Shown piece by piece: positions 34,131 through 41,538 of a stretch of DNA of 64,000 nt (the first letter of the stretch is position 1; every line of letters begins with the position of its first letter). The notes under the pieces were generated by a model. It was not told the origin of the DNA and searched no databases. It saw only the letters and a list, made by a program, of their open reading frames with translations. The translations under genes and the position numbers were made by a program. This stretch comes from an uncultured Ruminococcus sp. (lineage in GTDB: Bacteria > Bacillota > Clostridia > Lachnospirales > Lachnospiraceae), in contig UQKK01000013.1 of NCBI GenBank assembly GCA_900541505.1, forward strand, positions 1-64,000. The letters are read 5' to 3'.

Positions 34131-34487
34131 CTATTTCTGCACAAGGTGCACGGCAAACCCGCCGATTTCCTCTTTGATATATACTGCTGTCAGTTTGTCA
34201 TTTTTATACTTGGCAGTCTCCATGTCTACTTCCACGCCCTGTTCCTTCAGGTATTCCACTGCTGCCGCCACATCTGTTGTCCCGATGGCGATATGACCAT
34301 TTGCTCCCAGATAGGGTTTCTTCATCGCTTCCACAGCCGTACCCGCAAACACAGAGCTGTTGCCTACCTTCTTTGTAAAGCCGAAGATATCGTCAAATCT
34401 TCCAGCCACCTTACATGCTTCCTCCTCATTTGCGCAGTTAATTCCCACATGACGCAGTTCAAATCCAAGTTCCTCCAGTTTACTCAT
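34131..34487 (-). CDS. Stand-alone VOC domain protein resembling the C-terminal extension of some Eda proteins
   Basis: A 118-residue glyoxalase/VOC-fold protein (FELRHVGINCANEEEACKVA, then GHIAIGTTDVAAAVEYL). As I recall, some Firmicute KDPG aldolases carry a similar domain after the aldolase barrel, with the same RHVGIN and PYLG.HGHIAI signatures; the Eda protein in this window lacks it. So the domain may be encoded separately here. Its function is unknown. It lies 69 bp after the LacI gene, apparently co-transcribed with it, inside the hexuronate cluster. Confidence 0.65.
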   Translation of the reverse strand: MSKLEELGFELRHVGINCANEEEACKVAGRFDDIFGFTKKVGNSSVFAGTAVEAMKKPYLGANGHIAIGTTDVAAAVEYLKEQGVEVDMETAKYKNDKLTAVYIKEEIGGFAVHLVQK

Positions 34488-34556
34488 TGTTTGTCTCCTC
34501 CTTTTTCATAAAGATAGGTGTACAATCTTTTCCTTTGTACACCCGTTTATAGTTCG

Positions 34557-35561
34557 CTAAAAGTCTGTAGTACACCGTTTTACCAGATGACATTCCACGG
34601 GAACCTCCGCCGGGACTTCGCCCTCACCGCGCAGCAGCTTCATCATATTGTCAATGGTGAGGTTGCACAGGCGTTCCCCCGTGTTATCGATTGTCGTCAG
34701 TTCCGGTTCACAGCAGACTGAAAGCTCTGAATTATTATATCCGATGACGGCGAGCTCCTCCGGCATCTTCATCTTCCTGGCATGGGCGTATTTCACAGCC
34801 CCCACAGCCAGTCCATCTTCCGTGGCGAGCACACTGTCAAATTCCAGGTCTCTGCGCGCCAGCAGGATATCTCTCACATAGTGTACCTGATTTTTCGCAT
34901 ACAGCTTCAAATCTCCCAGCACGGGAAGTCCGTGGCTCTTTAATGCCGCCTCATATCCTTCCATCTTCCTCCTCGCGCTGTAGGAACTGGAATCTGTCAA
35001 AAACAAAATCCGCTTTCTCCCGGACTCGATAAGCTGAGATGCCGCTTCATATGTAGCCTCATAATCCTGACTGTATACACTGTATAGATTTTTCCCTTTC
35101 ATACGCCCGTTTATCAAAAAGACCGGAATCTCCTGCGCTGCTTTGCGAATATAAGCAGTAGATTCATCATCTGTCCCATCTCCCGCATAGGTAGAGCCCA
35201 CCATCACCAGAGCATCAATCCGCTTTTTCAGTATCAGCTCCATCGCCTGTTCTTTCTTCTCCTGCTGATGGCTGCTGGAATACAGGATACAGTCATATCC
35301 GTATCCCCTCAGGCGCCGTTCTAAAAATGCCACCGCAGACGCCATAAACGCATCCGCCACATCCGGGCAGATGATTCCGATGGTCTTCATGGAATCCAGC
35401 CCCAACCCTCTGGCAAATACATTAGGAGTGTAGTTATACTCCTCCATCACTGCCCGCACCCTGCTCTTCGTCTTCTCACTCACTCTGGGGCTGTCATTGA
35501 CAACCCGCGAAACCGTTGCAATGGAAACCCCTGCGATTTTCGCTATGTCGTAGATATTCAA
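34557..35561 (-). CDS. LacI-family regulator of hexuronate genes
   Basis: 334 residues. The HTH and hinge are textbook (IYDIAKIAGVSIATVSRVVN, then YTPNVFARGL), followed by a sugar-binding-protein-like effector domain (IGIICPDVADAFMAS, VIGYNNSELSVCCEPELTTI). It sits between the TRAP/uxaC side and uxaA-uxaB, and five matching palindromes flank it. It likely represses both directions and responds to a uronate or KDG-pathway intermediate. Confidence 0.88.
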   Translation of the reverse strand: MNIYDIAKIAGVSIATVSRVVNDSPRVSEKTKSRVRAVMEEYNYTPNVFARGLGLDSMKTIGIICPDVADAFMASAVAFLERRLRGYGYDCILYSSSHQQEKKEQAMELILKKRIDALVMVGSTYAGDGTDDESTAYIRKAAQEIPVFLINGRMKGKNLYSVYSQDYEATYEAASQLIESGRKRILFLTDSSSYSARRKMEGYEAALKSHGLPVLGDLKLYAKNQVHYVRDILLARRDLEFDSVLATEDGLAVGAVKYAHARKMKMPEELAVIGYNNSELSVCCEPELTTIDNTGERLCNLTIDNMMKLLRGEGEVPAEVPVECHLVKRCTTDF

Positions 35562-35922
35562 TGTTCATCCGCCTCCATTTCCATACAGCGTGTTACTTTG
35601 TTCTCATCTTCTTTTACCCTATGCGTAACCGCTTACATTTTCTTTCATTATATAAAATAATATGGGAACTTACAATCTCTTTTTCTCTGTAATATCTTCC
35701 AAAAATCCAATGCAATTTTTATTAAAAATGCCGATTTTTTTCTCATTTCACCCTCTTTTTCCGATTAGGGTTGACGGCAGAATAAAAATGTTGTAGCTTA
35801 AATGTAAGCACTTACATCTTTATTTTCATGTGGGCGTTTCTGTATTGCCTCTTATAGACATCTCTCCACCTGAAAATCGCAGTAACAGATGTAGAAAATG
35901 CATACAAAGAAAGGATGCAGTT
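35562..35922. promoter_or_regulatory. lacI-uxaA divergent control region with two operators
   Basis: CGTAACCGCTTACA (35624-35637) is nearest the LacI gene, suggesting autoregulation. TGTAAGCACTTACA (35803-35816) follows a weak promoter (TTGACG at 35771-35776 and TAGCTT 17 bases later) facing uxaA. Both match the operator family seen before dctP. Nothing else is evident. Confidence 0.65.
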
Positions 35923-37404
35923 ATGAAAACCTATTTACAAATCAATCCAAAAGACAACGTGGCAGTCGCGCTCGCTCCTCTGTCATCCGGCACTGCCGTA
36001 GAACTGGACGGATTTTCCCTTACTTTAAATGAAGACATCCCGCAGGGACACAAGTTCGCCCTCAAGGATATCAAAAAGGACGAGCAAATCATCAAATACG
36101 GATGTCCCATCGGATTTGCCAAGGAAGACATCTCCACCGGTTCCTGGGTACATATCCAGAATATCCGCACCGGTCTGGGAGACCTTCTGACCTATACCTA
36201 TGACAAACAGGACACCACCTTAGAGCCCACAGAAGAACGATTTTTCCAGGGCTTCCGCCGTCCTGACGGCAAAGTGGGCGTGCGCAACGAACTGTGGATT
36301 ATCCCCACTGTCGGATGCGTCAACAATGTGGCAACTGCTATCGAACGCAGAGCGCAGAACCTTGTCAGCGGCTCCATTGAAGCGGTGGCGGCATTCCCTC
36401 ATCCATACGGATGCTCCCAGATGGGGGACGACCAGGAGAACACCCGCCGCATCCTGGCGGATTTCATCCATCACCCGAACGCAGGAGGAGTCCTGGTACT
36501 CGGGCTTGGCTGTGAGAACAGCAACATTGATGTGCTCAAAGAATATATCGGAGAATATGACCCCAAACGCGTAAAATTCCTCGTCTGCCAGGAATCAGAG
36601 GACGAGATAGAGGACGCCCTCTCACTTCTGTCCGAGCTGGCGGAGTATGCGGGCAGTTTCCAGCGTGAACCCATCAGCTGCAGCGAGTTGGTTATCGGAA
36701 TGAAATGCGGCGGCTCAGACGGACTGTCCGGCATCACTGCCAACCCGACCGTGGGCGCGTTTTCCGACCTGCTCATCTCCAAAGGCGGAACCACTATCCT
36801 CACAGAAGTACCGGAGATGTTCGGCGCGGAAACACAGCTTATGAACCGCTGCGCCAACGAAGAGCTCTTCCAGCAGACTGTAGATTTGATAAACGACTTC
36901 AAGGAATACTTCAAACGGCATGACCAGACCATATATGAAAACCCCTCACCGGGAAATAAGAAGGGCGGTATCTCCACTCTGGAGGACAAGTCCATGGGAT
37001 GTACACAGAAATCCGGTACTGCGGCAGTGACCGGCGTGCTCGGCTACGCGGAACCCGTCAAAGTAAAGGGGCTGAACCTCTTGAGCGCTCCCGGCAACGA
37101 CCTGGTAGCAGCCACAGCACTGGCAGCTTCCGGCGCGCACATCGTTCTGTTCACCACCGGACGGGGAACACCGTTCGCCTCTCCGGTACCGACTGTGAAG
37201 GTATCCACGAACAACACATTGTTCGAGAGGAAAAATAACTGGATTGACTTCAACTGCGGCACCCTCGTGGAGGGCGAGACATTGACTGAACTGCGCGACC
37301 GCTTCTTTGATTATGTCATCGAGGTTGCTTCCGGCAAACAGGTAAAATCCGAGGAAGCCGGATTCCATGATATGGCAATCTTTAAACAGGGCGTTACATT
37401 GTAG
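35923..37404 (+). CDS. uxaA: Altronate dehydratase
   Basis: A 493-residue protein: an N-terminal SAF-type domain (about residues 1-95) and the long UxaA catalytic domain with GFRRPDGKVGVRN, PYGCSQMGDD and CGGSDGLSGITANP motifs, where an iron or manganese site is expected. It dehydrates D-altronate to KDG. AAAGGATG lies 8 bases before ATG 35923; the open frame extends upstream over the operator but lacks an RBS. It is first in the plus-strand half of the uronate cluster. Confidence 0.93.
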   Translation: MKTYLQINPKDNVAVALAPLSSGTAVELDGFSLTLNEDIPQGHKFALKDIKKDEQIIKYGCPIGFAKEDISTGSWVHIQNIRTGLGDLLTYTYDKQDTTLEPTEERFFQGFRRPDGKVGVRNELWIIPTVGCVNNVATAIERRAQNLVSGSIEAVAAFPHPYGCSQMGDDQENTRRILADFIHHPNAGGVLVLGLGCENSNIDVLKEYIGEYDPKRVKFLVCQESEDEIEDALSLLSELAEYAGSFQREPISCSELVIGMKCGGSDGLSGITANPTVGAFSDLLISKGGTTILTEVPEMFGAETQLMNRCANEELFQQTVDLINDFKEYFKRHDQTIYENPSPGNKKGGISTLEDKSMGCTQKSGTAAVTGVLGYAEPVKVKGLNLLSAPGNDLVAATALAASGAHIVLFTTGRGTPFASPVPTVKVSTNNTLFERKNNWIDFNCGTLVEGETLTELRDRFFDYVIEVASGKQVKSEEAGFHDMAIFKQGVTL

Positions 37405-37527
37405 GCGCAGCCCGGCACAACCGCACCTGCACACCGCAGCAAACAATCACTCTGCGAAAAGCGCAGGCGGCGGTATCAACAGAGTTACAATACCAAATGG
37501 TAAATTTATAAAGGAGGCATTTTTGCT

Positions 37528-38997
37528 ATGAAAACTATCAACGAAACAGTAGAGAAAGTTTACGGAAATTACCCGGAAAAGGTTCTGCAGTTTGGCGAAG
37601 GAAATTTCCTCCGCGCATTCGTCGACTGGATGATTGACAAGGCGAACCGTGACGGTGTATACCAGGGCAGCATCGTACTCTGCCAGCCCATCGCTCAGGG
37701 TCTCAAGGACATGATTAACGCGCAGGACGGCGTTTACACTCTCGCTATGCGCGGAGCTGAAAACGGAGAAGCTGTAGAAAATATCGAGACTATCACTTCC
37801 GTTTCCCGCTGCATCAACCCTTATGAGGACTACGAGTCACTCATGGAGATTGCCAGAAGTGCAGACCTGGAAGTTGTCGTATCCAACACCACTGAGGCAG
37901 GAATCGCTTATCACGAAGGTGACAAACTGACAGACAAACCTCCGGTATCCTTCCCGGCAAAGGTAACCGCTTTCCTTTACGAGAGATACAAAGCATTTGA
38001 CGGCGACAAGGACAAAGGTCTCCTCTTCCTTCCCGTAGAGCTCATCGACAACAACGGCGCTGAGTTAAAGAGAATCATCCTCCAGTACGCAAATGAGTGG
38101 GAACTCGGCGATGATTTCATCAACTGGGTAGAGACAGCCAATGAGTTTACAAGCACTCTGGTAGACCGTATCGTTACCGGATATCCGAGAGATGAGGTTG
38201 CTTATTTCGAGGAGAAACTCGGCTACAAAGACAACATCATCGACACCAGCGAGCTGTTCAACCTCTGGGTTATCGAGGGCGACAAAAAATGGGCGGACAA
38301 ACTTCCGGTACATAAGACAGACGCCAATGTCATCTGGACAGACGATGTAAAACCATATAAGAAGAGAAAGGTACGTATCTTAAACGGAGCGCACACCTCC
38401 ACTGTACTGGCAGCTTATCTGGCAGGATACGATATCGTGATGGACTTTATGAAAGACGATACGGTACGTACCTTCATGAATGATGTCATCTATAAAGAAG
38501 TCATCCCCACACTGGATTTACCGAAGGACGAGCTGGAATCCTTCGCAGCAGCAGTAAATGACCGCTTTGCGAACCCGTACATCAAACACAAACTGCTGGA
38601 CATCGCGCTGAACTCCTGCTCCAAATTCAACGCACGCTGCCTGCCCTCTCTCCTGGGATATGTGGAAGAAAAAGGCACACTTCCGACCTGCCTGACCTTC
38701 TCTCTGGCCGCGTTCATCAAGTTCTACCAGGGCGAGATGAAAGACGGTGTCTACACAGGTACAAGAAAAGGCGGCACCCAGTACCAGATTCGCGATGACG
38801 AGGCAGTACTGAACTTCTTCGCTGATGTGTGGGCAAACAAGGATGCCGATGGAATCGCACAGGCAGTCCTTTCCAACACCGCGTTCTGGAGCGGCAAAGA
38901 CCTGACCGAAGTGGCAGGACTCAAAGACGCTGTTGCGGGATACTTAAAAGAGATGGAAGAAAAAGATGTCAAAGATATCATGAAGGCTTTGATATAA
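37528..38997 (+). CDS. uxaB: Tagaturonate reductase
   Basis: A 489-residue member of the mannitol dehydrogenase family (polyol-specific long-chain dehydrogenases). VLQFGEGNFLRAFVDWMIDK forms the dinucleotide fold and KKRKVRILNGAHTSTVLAAY the catalytic region with the conserved Lys and Asn-Gly-His. It reduces D-tagaturonate to D-altronate with NADH. AAGGAGG precedes the ATG. There is no terminator of its own; the first structure downstream is the antitoxin RNA cassette starting 13 bp past the stop. Confidence 0.93.
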   Translation: MKTINETVEKVYGNYPEKVLQFGEGNFLRAFVDWMIDKANRDGVYQGSIVLCQPIAQGLKDMINAQDGVYTLAMRGAENGEAVENIETITSVSRCINPYEDYESLMEIARSADLEVVVSNTTEAGIAYHEGDKLTDKPPVSFPAKVTAFLYERYKAFDGDKDKGLLFLPVELIDNNGAELKRIILQYANEWELGDDFINWVETANEFTSTLVDRIVTGYPRDEVAYFEEKLGYKDNIIDTSELFNLWVIEGDKKWADKLPVHKTDANVIWTDDVKPYKKRKVRILNGAHTSTVLAAYLAGYDIVMDFMKDDTVRTFMNDVIYKEVIPTLDLPKDELESFAAAVNDRFANPYIKHKLLDIALNSCSKFNARCLPSLLGYVEEKGTLPTCLTFSLAAFIKFYQGEMKDGVYTGTRKGGTQYQIRDDEAVLNFFADVWANKDADGIAQAVLSNTAFWSGKDLTEVAGLKDAVAGYLKEMEEKDVKDIMKALI

Positions 38998-39044
38998 TTC
39001 ATCTTTCTGTTGACGAGTCGGTTTTCCGCCTCTATAATATACTT

Positions 39045-39139
39045 AACAAGGGAGCCGAAAGCTAGCCGTAACCTAGCCACTCGGCAATATGTACTGCAAA
39101 ATAGTGCCTTACTTTACCAGAGTGGGGGCACTATTTTTT
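39045..39139 (+). ncRNA. Antitoxin-like RNA 1
   Basis: The promoter is TTGACG (39010-39015), exactly 17 bases, TATAAT (39033-39038). The RNA of about 95 nt begins near AACAAGGGAGCCG, has a 5' hairpin GCTAG-N7-CTAGC and ends in a terminator, AAAATAGTGCC (39098-39108) with GGCACTATTTT (39127-39137) and a T run. The terminator overlaps the last codons of the convergent toxin 1 gene, so the two RNAs are complementary there. Confidence 0.72.
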
Positions 39140-39217
39140 GCGCTTGTTATTGGTTACAAGGGTAATAACTGCACAAAGCATAATGATAAAGCTGAATAAA
39201 TCAGACCAGGTTATCAT
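39131..39217 (-). CDS. Type I toxin-like hydrophobic peptide 1
   Basis: A 28-residue peptide starting MITWSDLF, with a single hydrophobic helix around IIMLCAVITLV and a basic tail NNKRKK, the layout of small holin-like toxins (TxpA/Fst-type). AAAGGGGG lies 9 bases upstream. In the leader, ACCAGCC can pair with GGTTGGT next to this ribosome binding site and could hide it. The stop codon lies in the shared terminator. If expressed it should insert into and damage the membrane. Confidence 0.72.
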   Translation of the reverse strand: MITWSDLFSFIIMLCAVITLVTNNKRKK

Positions 39218-39337
39218 AAGCACCAACCCCCTTTCTGCTTGGTGGCTGGTATAGCACCTCTTCGGCTCCCTAGGTAAATATATTATTTATCCATTATGTC
39301 TGTTGACGAATTTCTTTCCTTCTCCTATAATATACTT

Positions 39338-39429
39338 AACAAGGGAGCCGAAAGCTGGGGCAAATCCAGCCGCCGGCAGATAGTGCAAAAGTAACGCCTT
39401 ATCTTACCAGGACGAGGGCGTTACTTTTT
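39338..39429 (+). ncRNA. Antitoxin-like RNA 2
   Basis: The promoter is TTGACG (39303-39308), 17 bases, TATAAT (39326-39331). The RNA has the GGGAGCCG start motif, a 5' hairpin GCTGG-N7-CCAGC and a terminator, AAAAGTAACGCC (39387-39398) with GGCGTTACTTTT (39417-39428). The hairpin and terminator stems differ in sequence from copy 1 but keep pairing. Confidence 0.7.
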
Positions 39430-39786
39430 GCGTTTTACGATAGTAACAACAAGCGTAACAACTGCACAAAGCATAATACCCTCTCTTTATAAGAGCACAC
39501 ACGGTCGATAAAGAGTAAATTTTGCGTCCTGTTGCGTTACTTTCAATCAGCGTACCACTCGGTACGCTTCATTCAAGTGCCTTACAGGGCACAAAATTTA
39601 TCTCTTTTCGACTCCCCGACCTCAACCATGGAGATTTTCGTGTTCTGCAAGGCAGACGATTGAGGCGTACTGGACGTACGCCGATTGAGGATAACGCCGC
39701 AAAACACGAAAATATCATGGTTTGAGGCGTGTGTGTCCTTGTAAAGAGAGGGTAATAAAGGTGAATAAATCTCCATATGTAACCAT
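39421..39786 (-). pseudogene. Type I toxin-like peptide gene 2, split by a MITE
   Basis: Removing the 274-bp element and one TAATA duplication restores a 28-codon gene starting MVTYGDLFTFIMLCAVV and ending IVKRKK, closely like copies 1 and 3. AAAGGGG precedes the ATG at 39784-39786. With the insertion the frame is cut after about residue 10, so the toxin is probably dead while its RNA partner remains intact. Confidence 0.75.
39479..39752. mobile_element. 274-bp MITE inserted in toxin gene 2
   Basis: The ends are 25-bp imperfect inverted repeats (CCCTCTCTTTATAAGAGCAC... against CCCTCTCTTTACAAGGACAC..., 22 of 25 identical), flanked by the direct repeat TAATA (39474-39478 and 39753-39757). The inside encodes no protein I can support but is full of inverted repeats, for example GCGTACC/GGTACGC at 39550-39567, GGCGTAC/GTACGCC at 39664-39682 and GATTTTCGTGTT with AACACGAAAAT. 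It would be moved by a transposase elsewhere. Confidence 0.82.
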
Positions 39787-39908
39787 TGTACCAACCCCTT
39801 TCATAAGTATCCGGCGCTGGTATATGCCCTCTTCGGCTCCTCGGTTAAATATATTATTTATCTATTATGTCTGTTGACGAATTTCTCTCTTCCTCCTATA
39901 ATATACTT

Positions 39909-40008
39909 AACAAGGGAGCCGTTGGTCAGAGCACACCTGACCGCCGGTAAAATTTTTACTATTTATGAAAAATAGCGCTTTAGTTACCAGCTGTAGGCGC
40001 TATTTTTT
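39909..40008 (+). ncRNA. Antitoxin-like RNA 3
   Basis: The promoter is TTGACG (39874-39879), 17 bases, TATAAT (39897-39902). The RNA has the GGGAGCCG motif, a 5' hairpin GGTCAG-N6-CTGACC and a terminator, AAAATAGCGC (39969-39978) with GCGCTATTTT (39997-40006) and a T run. The loop keeps the TTACCAG string shared by all three copies. Confidence 0.7.
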
Positions 40009-40089
40009 GTGGCGTAATATCACGATCACAAGCGTTATTACAGCACATAGCATCATCACGAACGTATACAAACCTTCGTATGTAACCAT
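40000..40089 (-). CDS. Type I toxin-like hydrophobic peptide 3
   Basis: A 29-residue peptide starting MVTYEGLYTF, with the shared core MLCAVITLV and tail RHKK. AAAGGGGG lies upstream, next to GGCTGGT, which pairs perfectly with ACCAGCC in the leader. Compared with copy 1 (GGTTGGT), the G-U has become a G-C pair, which supports a functional hairpin. The TAG stop is in the terminator shared with the convergent RNA. It appears intact. Confidence 0.72.
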   Translation of the reverse strand: MVTYEGLYTFVMMLCAVITLVIVILRHKK

Positions 40090-40386
40090 AAGCACCAGCC
40101 CCCTTTCTTATCCGGCGGCTGGTATAGCACCAACGGCTCCCTGGGTAAATATATTATTTTTTTCAATGGATTTTCTCTACCTTTTTGACAAACCTTTTCA
40201 CAGGAATTTCCCCATGGCAGATTTTGATTTTCCGCACGTTCAAACCTCTTCTGTCTGGCACACGCCGGAAAATTAGAATACCCCTAAGACCCCCACACCA
40301 GACCGGTGGGTGGATTTTTATTATAGTATATCTCCTTCCACTTTTCAACCCCGCAACTTTTGCAATGTCTCCCGCAATCACGCCAA

Positions 40387-40414
40387 TTTGTTTTTTACAA
40401 AAAACGGTTATAAT
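40387..40414 (+). promoter_or_regulatory. uxuA promoter candidate
   Basis: TATAAT at 40409-40414 with a weak -35 (TTTGTT, 40387-40392, spacer 16) lies 55 bp before uxuA. No TGTAAG-type operator is present here, unlike dctP and uxaA. Confidence 0.4.
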
Positions 40415-40468
40415 AAAGGCATAGAAAACGAAAACCAAGCCGAATTGGAAAGAAAGGAAGAAACAGTT

Positions 40469-41536
40469 ATGGAAATGACATTGAGATGGTATGGGAGCAA
40501 ATTTGACACAGTAACCCTCCAGCAGATTCGCCAGATTCCGGGAGTAACAGGGGTCATCACTACATTGTATGATACTGCGCCCGGAGATGTATGGAGCCGC
40601 GAGCGCATCCGGGAACTGAAAGAGGAAGTGGAAGCAGCAGGTCTTCACATTGCCGGAATCGAGAGTGTCAACGTACACGATGCAATCAAGACCGGTTCCG
40701 AGGACAGAGACAAATATATCGACAACTACATTGAGACACTGAAAAATCTCGGACAGGAAGACATCCACCTCGTATGCTACAACTTCATGCCGGTATTTGA
40801 CTGGACACGTACCGAGCTGGCACGTGTAAGACCGGATGGCTCCACAGTTCTGGCTTACACACAGGAAGCAGTAGATGCCATTGACCCGGAAGATATGTTC
40901 AACTCCATCGCAGGCGATATGAACGGAACAGTTATGCCAGGATGGGAGCCGGAACGTATGGCACACATCAAAGAACTGTTTGAGATGTACAAGGACATTG
41001 ACGACGAAAAGCTCTTCGAGAACCTGAAATATTTCCTGGAGCGCATCATGCCTACCTGTGACAAATACGACATCAACATGGCAATCCATCCTGACGACCC
41101 GGCATGGAGCGTATTCGGTCTTCCCCGTATCATCATCAACAAGGCGAACATCCAGCGCATGATGAAAATGGTGGACAACCCGCACAACGGCGTGACATTC
41201 TGCTCCGGTTCCTACGGCACCAACTTAGAAAACGACCTTCCGGACATGATTCGTTCCCTGAAGGGCAGAATCCATTTCGCGCATGTGAGAAACTTAAAAT
41301 TCAACACTCCTACAAACTTCGAGGAAGCCGCTCATCTTTCTTCCGACGGAACCTTCGATATGTATGAGATTATGAAAGCGCTCTATGAGATTGGATTTAC
41401 CGGACCTATCCGTCCTGACCACGGACGTATGATTTGGGGCGAGGTAGCAATGCCGGGATACGGACTCTACGACAGAGCACTGGGCGCTACTTACTTAAAT
41501 GGTCTCTGGGAAGCGATTGAGAAAGGAGCAAGATAA
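40469..41536 (+). CDS. uxuA: Mannonate dehydratase
   Basis: A 355-residue TIM-barrel protein beginning MEMTLRWYGSKFDTVTLQQI, as in Gram-positive UxuA. Metal-ligand regions visible are NMAIHPDDPAW, TFCSGSYGT and HFAHVRNLKF, with PIRPDHGRMIWGE near the end. It dehydrates D-mannonate to KDG. AAAGGAAG lies 8 bases before this ATG; the frame stays open upstream without an RBS. uxuB follows 2 bp later. Confidence 0.95.
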   Translation: MEMTLRWYGSKFDTVTLQQIRQIPGVTGVITTLYDTAPGDVWSRERIRELKEEVEAAGLHIAGIESVNVHDAIKTGSEDRDKYIDNYIETLKNLGQEDIHLVCYNFMPVFDWTRTELARVRPDGSTVLAYTQEAVDAIDPEDMFNSIAGDMNGTVMPGWEPERMAHIKELFEMYKDIDDEKLFENLKYFLERIMPTCDKYDINMAIHPDDPAWSVFGLPRIIINKANIQRMMKMVDNPHNGVTFCSGSYGTNLENDLPDMIRSLKGRIHFAHVRNLKFNTPTNFEEAAHLSSDGTFDMYEIMKALYEIGFTGPIRPDHGRMIWGEVAMPGYGLYDRALGATYLNGLWEAIEKGAR

Positions 41537-41538
41537 TC

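Larger units (their letters stand above)
39010..40160. repeat. Three tandem ~292-bp type I toxin-antitoxin cassettes
   Basis: The -35 boxes TTGACG lie at 39010, 39303 and 39874. The first two units are 293 bp apart; the second is 571 bp because a 279-bp insertion (274-bp element plus 5-bp duplication) splits it, leaving 292 bp. Each unit has, on the plus strand, the same promoter, GGGAGCCG, a small hairpin and a terminator, and, on the minus strand, a short toxin-like gene whose leader starts with the same GGGAGCCG motif. The block separates uxaB from uxuA. Confidence 0.8.

Noticed and set aside
39522..39794. Open frames inside and across the MITE
   Set aside because: They are created by inverted-repeat sequence, lack ribosome binding sites, and the element has no transposase-like motif.
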